Assembly: GCA_029817715.1 (NCBI GenBank)
Contig: JARUPY010000501.1
Span: 532,255-596,254, forward strand
Direction of reading: 5' to 3'
From: Melastoma dodecandrum
Lineage: Eukaryota > Streptophyta > Magnoliopsida > Myrtales > Melastomataceae
Length of the DNA: 64,000 bases
Part shown: positions 59,782 to 64,000 of the stretch, piece after piece
Layout: every line of letters starts with the position of its first letter
Numbering within the stretch: the first letter of the stretch is position 1
Notes under the pieces: model-generated
Told to the model about the DNA's origin: nothing
What the model saw: only the letters and a program-made list of their open reading frames with translations
Database searches by the model: none
Position numbers and translations under genes: made by a program

Positions 59782-60690
59782 ATGGGGAGGCAGCCGTGTT
59801 GTGAGAAGATTGGTTTGAAGAAAGGTCCATGGACTGCTGAGGAAGACAGGAAGCTCATCGCCTTCTTGCTCAACAATGGCCAGTGTTGTTGGAGGGCCGT
59901 CCCCAAGCTCGCCGGTAAAGAAACAATCCCCCCTATGGCTTCCATCTTTCGTGTTCGACTCCATCAATGCCATGTATGGCCACACGTATGACACACCCGA
60001 GTGATAAAGAGATTTTTCCTTTCTTCCCTTTTGGCAGGGCTGTTGAGGTGTGGGAAGAGTTGCAGGCTGCGGTGGACGAACTACCTCAGGCCTGACGTCA
60101 AGAGGGGGCTCTTGTCTGAATCCGAGGAGAAGTTGGTGATTGATCTCCACTCCCAGCTCGGAAACCGTTGGTCGAAGATCGCGTCCCATATGCCGGGAAG
60201 GACTGATAATGAGATCAAGAACCATTGGAACACCCACATCAAGAAGAAGCTCAGGAAGATGGGGATCGATCCAATGACCCACAGACCAATCCATGATGTC
60301 CAAAACCAACAACAACAACAGGAGGAGGAGGAGGAACGGGAAGAAGCTTTGACATTTCAGGCAGGACACTGTAATAAAACTGGATTAGATCTCCCCACAT
60401 TGGAGAACCCAACTGAAGAACAACCTAAGACTAATGACGACCCGGGTCCAGTCCCAAGCGTGTCTTCCTCCATGTCCTCGTCACTGTCATCCCCGGCTTC
60501 ATCCATGCCTAGTGACAATGGAGACTTGTTCGAGGATCTCGGGTTCCTGTTCTTGGACAACGATGAGGAGGTAACGACGATGGACTTCTGGGACGAGGAT
60601 TTGTTCACCTGGGAGGCCTTCGTAAGTCAAGGCTTGGCTCCTCCCCCTCAAACTCCTTCAGAACCGATTACATGGAACAGTGTCATTTAG
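59782..60690 (+). CDS. R2R3-MYB transcription factor, MYB20/43/85-like
   Basis: A nuclear DNA-binding regulator; the MYB20/42/43/85 group controls lignin and phenylalanine supply during secondary wall formation. Exons 59782-59914 and 60038-60690 join in frame to 261 residues. The start is the classic [21 protein letters not shown]2 (about 14-61) and R3 (about 67-112) carry the regular Trp residues and [23 protein letters not shown] block, then [35 protein letters not shown] after R3 is typical of this group. The acidic tail has Gln, Glu and Ser runs and a WD-rich end ([15 protein letters not shown]), probably activating. The intron often found in R3 is absent. The exact member is uncertain. 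Confidence 0.92.
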
Positions 60691-63600
60691 AGAAACAATC
60701 CCGAATCCTCATCCACGCTATATGTATATAACCGGAACTGCGAAAGTCCGGAAGAATTCTGGTTTTTCGCTATTTCGGATAAATTCTCTTCGTTGGTGTA
60801 CGAAAAAATTCCCGCGACTTGTATCGACCGGTGCACGTCGGGACCAATCTCGTCCCATGGCGAGGAGATCCAAAGGAACATGATGGTCACATATGTAATA
60901 CAGATCCTACACTATATTCACACACCACAAAAACTATCCCATGATATTGAGTGAGGATGATGATGATGATGGAGTTGGGATATACTTTTGGGGTGGATCA
61001 AAATTTGTGGTTGGTGGGAATTTTTCCCACTTTATATATATTTTTTATATGTAAAAATACGACTTCTACTCTCACGTAATGTGTGGTGGGTGTCATTTTG
61101 TTTGGTGACTTACTACCTAAAGCTTATTATAGGCTTCAAAAAAGGGGAACTAAACTAATCAAGTTTCACTTTCCTTTGAACTTACATGCCATGATGACCT
61201 CACCTCACATGTCATGATGACGTCATGTACAGAATGTGTTATGATGATCTGTGAACTCTCGAAAAAAGTAAGATGGGCAATGGAACTCAAAACGACCCAG
61301 GAAAGATTGTGGCGTAAAGTACTTGAATTGGGAATCAATCTTTAGTATCTCATTCCCAGCTGTAAGATTGTGGGAAAGGAATTCTTCCATAGAGAAAAGT
61401 TAAAATTAGCCTCCCCTAGTTAATTTGGTTCTTCTTATTCCTCGATATATATCCAAATCAAACCCAGCCGATTAAATTGACCACAAATATTAAGATTTGT
61501 ATTAGAGGAAAATAGTATAATGGAACTGGTATTTCTTGAAAAATATGGGGAGGTGGTTGATGGGATGGTGCAATCAAGACAGAGCAAAGTCAACACGTAC
61601 TTAGTCCATCATCCAATAGAATCACAAATAGAAAAATATCTATGTATATAAGTAGCATGGTTTTGGTGTTTTTGGGGTTGACTAATGGAAAAAACTACAC
61701 ATGACAAAACCAATCAATGGATGGGAAATTATTTAACAGCCCCTCCTCGTGCGAACGAAGGAAAAAGAAAATAAGAATAAAAGTGAGGGTCAATTAGTCC
61801 CAAAATTGATGTATATCCAATCTGATCGTGTCTGTCTTTTGTATAGGTTAAGGTGTTGGAGTCTTAATTTAATCGGTCCTTTGGATTAGTTGATGTCGCC
61901 ATTACAACCCCAATGCTCTAAATATATATTAGGTGGTTGATGTTTACAACGCAAGGACATTTGTTTTAGTTGTCAGTCTTTGATTTTTTGTTCTTGTTTT
62001 TTTAGTTTAATTAAATAGAAAGGATGTAAATACAGTAAGGCGGATACACAATAGGAATGATTGACTTAAGAAAAAAGTGTAAACATTTTGCCAAGTGGTG
62101 TGGATAAGACATTTGTCAAAGAATTAACAGTTTTGTGTTCACACTCTTTCACATAAATCGGGTTTTGGGAAATGGTTTCCGGGTATATTTTAAAGTATAA
62201 TGAGAGAGAGAGTATTAGGTAGATGATCGTGTACTATTTATTTATATGTAATGCATTCGTTCATATTCGTGATCATTGTGTATTGTGTTTAAAAATTGAT
62301 GCGTGGAGTTGATACGATGATAATTTACTTTAAAAAAATTTAGAATGAAAATAAATTCACAGATTCTTCAAGGAGCAGATATCATTACTAGATAAAAAAT
62401 GGCCACACACTTTTGATATCATAAAGTTTAGAAGACAACCAGCGAACAGCAAATGAAATATTCATGGCGATCGGCCCGGAGACCACTCGGAATAATGAAT
62501 CGATCCAGAAGAAGAAGAAGAAGAAGAAGAAGAGAGAACCTGTCTTATTACAATTTTGGGGCAGCGCGGGGAAATAAGATACAGCTGTCTGATGAGGAGA
62601 TCCCTCTTCCTCTTTTTTATTAAGTTATTACAACTCATCCCCTACTCTCTTACCAATAGCCAAAGGGGAAGAATCTCCCCATGAAGCCACTGCTATCTTA
62701 TTAAACTTGTTGCAAACTTTCACCTGTGTCAATCATTTCACAATCTGTGTGCGGGGGGCCAAAGTCACGTCAATCGCACAGATGGGTATAATTAAGGTGT
62801 CCTTTCCATTCAAGGACGAGGGACATTTGTATATCATTGAAAATATCAAAAGAATCCCCCACAGCCCCTGGCCCCAACTCAACCAAAAACCCATCATTCG
62901 CTTGTCACGTTAACATTTTTTTATATCATGTTGACACCTAGACAGGTTGTGTCTGACCAGATGTAATGCCACGTATACCCTCTTTGAGTACCCTTTTGGA
63001 AGTACATTATCCACATGAGCATGAATGTAAGAAAAACCCTAATAGCTTTTAGCCCCCCCTAATATTTATATGTATAAAGGGAATTGGGACCAGGGAATAT
63101 GGGCAACGTGGCAAACGAAGATAACCTTTCATTCGTCCCTTTCCTTTTGCTAAAGAGGAATACGCGTTTTTCCATTTTAGAGTTACAAAAAGCCTCCCCC
63201 GTGTGTTTTAAGCCCAACCATTACTCCGGCGGTATGAATGCATTCAGGTTTTCAATTGAACATTTGAAAGAAGTAAGTTAGTACTTCCATCCATCGCAAC
63301 TCACCCCGTAACATCAAATGTTATATCCATCAATCCCTATTCAATACTATATCAAGTCATGGTTGAGCTATCTTTCCAGCACCGGCGCGGAGCTCCTATC
63401 TTGTTCGTTAACTTAACCCCGGCTCGAACCGAATTAGTTAGAGTCCTGAGTGACAGATTAACTGCCGCTAGCAACAGAATGGTGAGGAATTTTTGATGCC
63501 ATGGAACCATAATTTTACTTGACTTAAATGACATTTGTTTGGACCTCTCTCTGCCTAATAACCTAAACTAAACTTTAATTTGGTACTCACCTGCCTAAAT

Positions 63601-64000
63601 CAATCATTTTCAGATGAAGAAAAGATCACCCCTATAATGTTATGTTTGGTTTGGTTTGGTTGGGTTGGATTGGTACTACTTAGGTTACATTTTCCTTAAC
63701 ATTTCTACAGAATGCCGTGTAGAAAATGTAAAACAACGATTGACTAAACCGACGGCAACGAAACATCAAATTTAAGAAAATCTCCCATAGGTCGGTAGAT
63801 CATTTCCTTTTGTTTCCCCCAATGTGTCACGTGGTCGCAAAGATAAAACCACGCTACCGGAAACAACTCCGAACGTCGTCACGGACCGGAGCCACGGGTG
63901 CAATAATCCGTCTGTTCATATTCCACATGGTTTGGGATAATGGGCCTGGCCTCAACCAAATCGTCGGCCCTTATCACGAGCCCAAGCCCATTTACATGCT
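60691..64000. other. MYB 3' flank and intergenic, no gene recognised
   Basis: AT-rich with a GAA repeat (about 62507-62533) and short frames without recognisable motifs. No terminal repeats were noticed. Confidence 0.5.

Overview
This window looks like nuclear DNA of a flowering plant. The genes have many short GT-AG introns and encode plant-specific families: calmodulin-binding glutamate decarboxylase, KANADI, PUB U-box, PLATZ, SKOR-type potassium channel, P-class PPR and R2R3-MYB. Between them lie LTR and DNA transposon remnants and AT-rich spacers. I cannot name the species. I joined exons by hand from splice sites, reading phase and recalled family similarity. No search was run.

Layout. 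An intact glutamate decarboxylase gene (211-2871, +) is followed by a rearranged zone (about 3.25-16.2 kb). That zone holds two fragments of a second GAD copy, split by a defective Ty1-copia element (3365-14990). The copia element carries a probable solo LTR in gag and a 6.2-kb nested insertion in pol, and the insertion contains the 3' end of a TGA9/10-like bZIP gene. Next come an eIF3j pseudogene and a KANADI gene (minus) for which no 3' exons could be found. From about 18 to 25.6 kb no gene was recognised; this stretch has a ~155-bp G-rich tract and a CACTA-like remnant.

The gene-rich half begins at 25.6 kb: GEX1 (minus) and a PUB21-type E3 ligase (plus), diverging; a PLATZ gene (plus) converging on a 13-exon outward-rectifying K+ channel gene (minus); a small TIR element carrying a DUF569 gene fragment; a P-class PPR gene (plus); BLOS2 (plus) converging on cytosolic glutamine synthetase (minus); a decayed condensin CAP-G copy; a Nudix hydrolase (plus); a decayed plasmodesmata-located DUF26 gene; and a MYB20/43/85-like factor (plus). 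The last 3.3 kb has no recognised gene.

The intact genes do not form a pathway. GAD and glutamine synthetase both use glutamate but lie 40 kb apart. The main interest is structural: nested transposons, gene-fragment capture, a fossil intron of 11 bp, and an unusual number of poly(G)/poly(C) tracts, one of them inside a coding exon. I found no convincing wholly new system.
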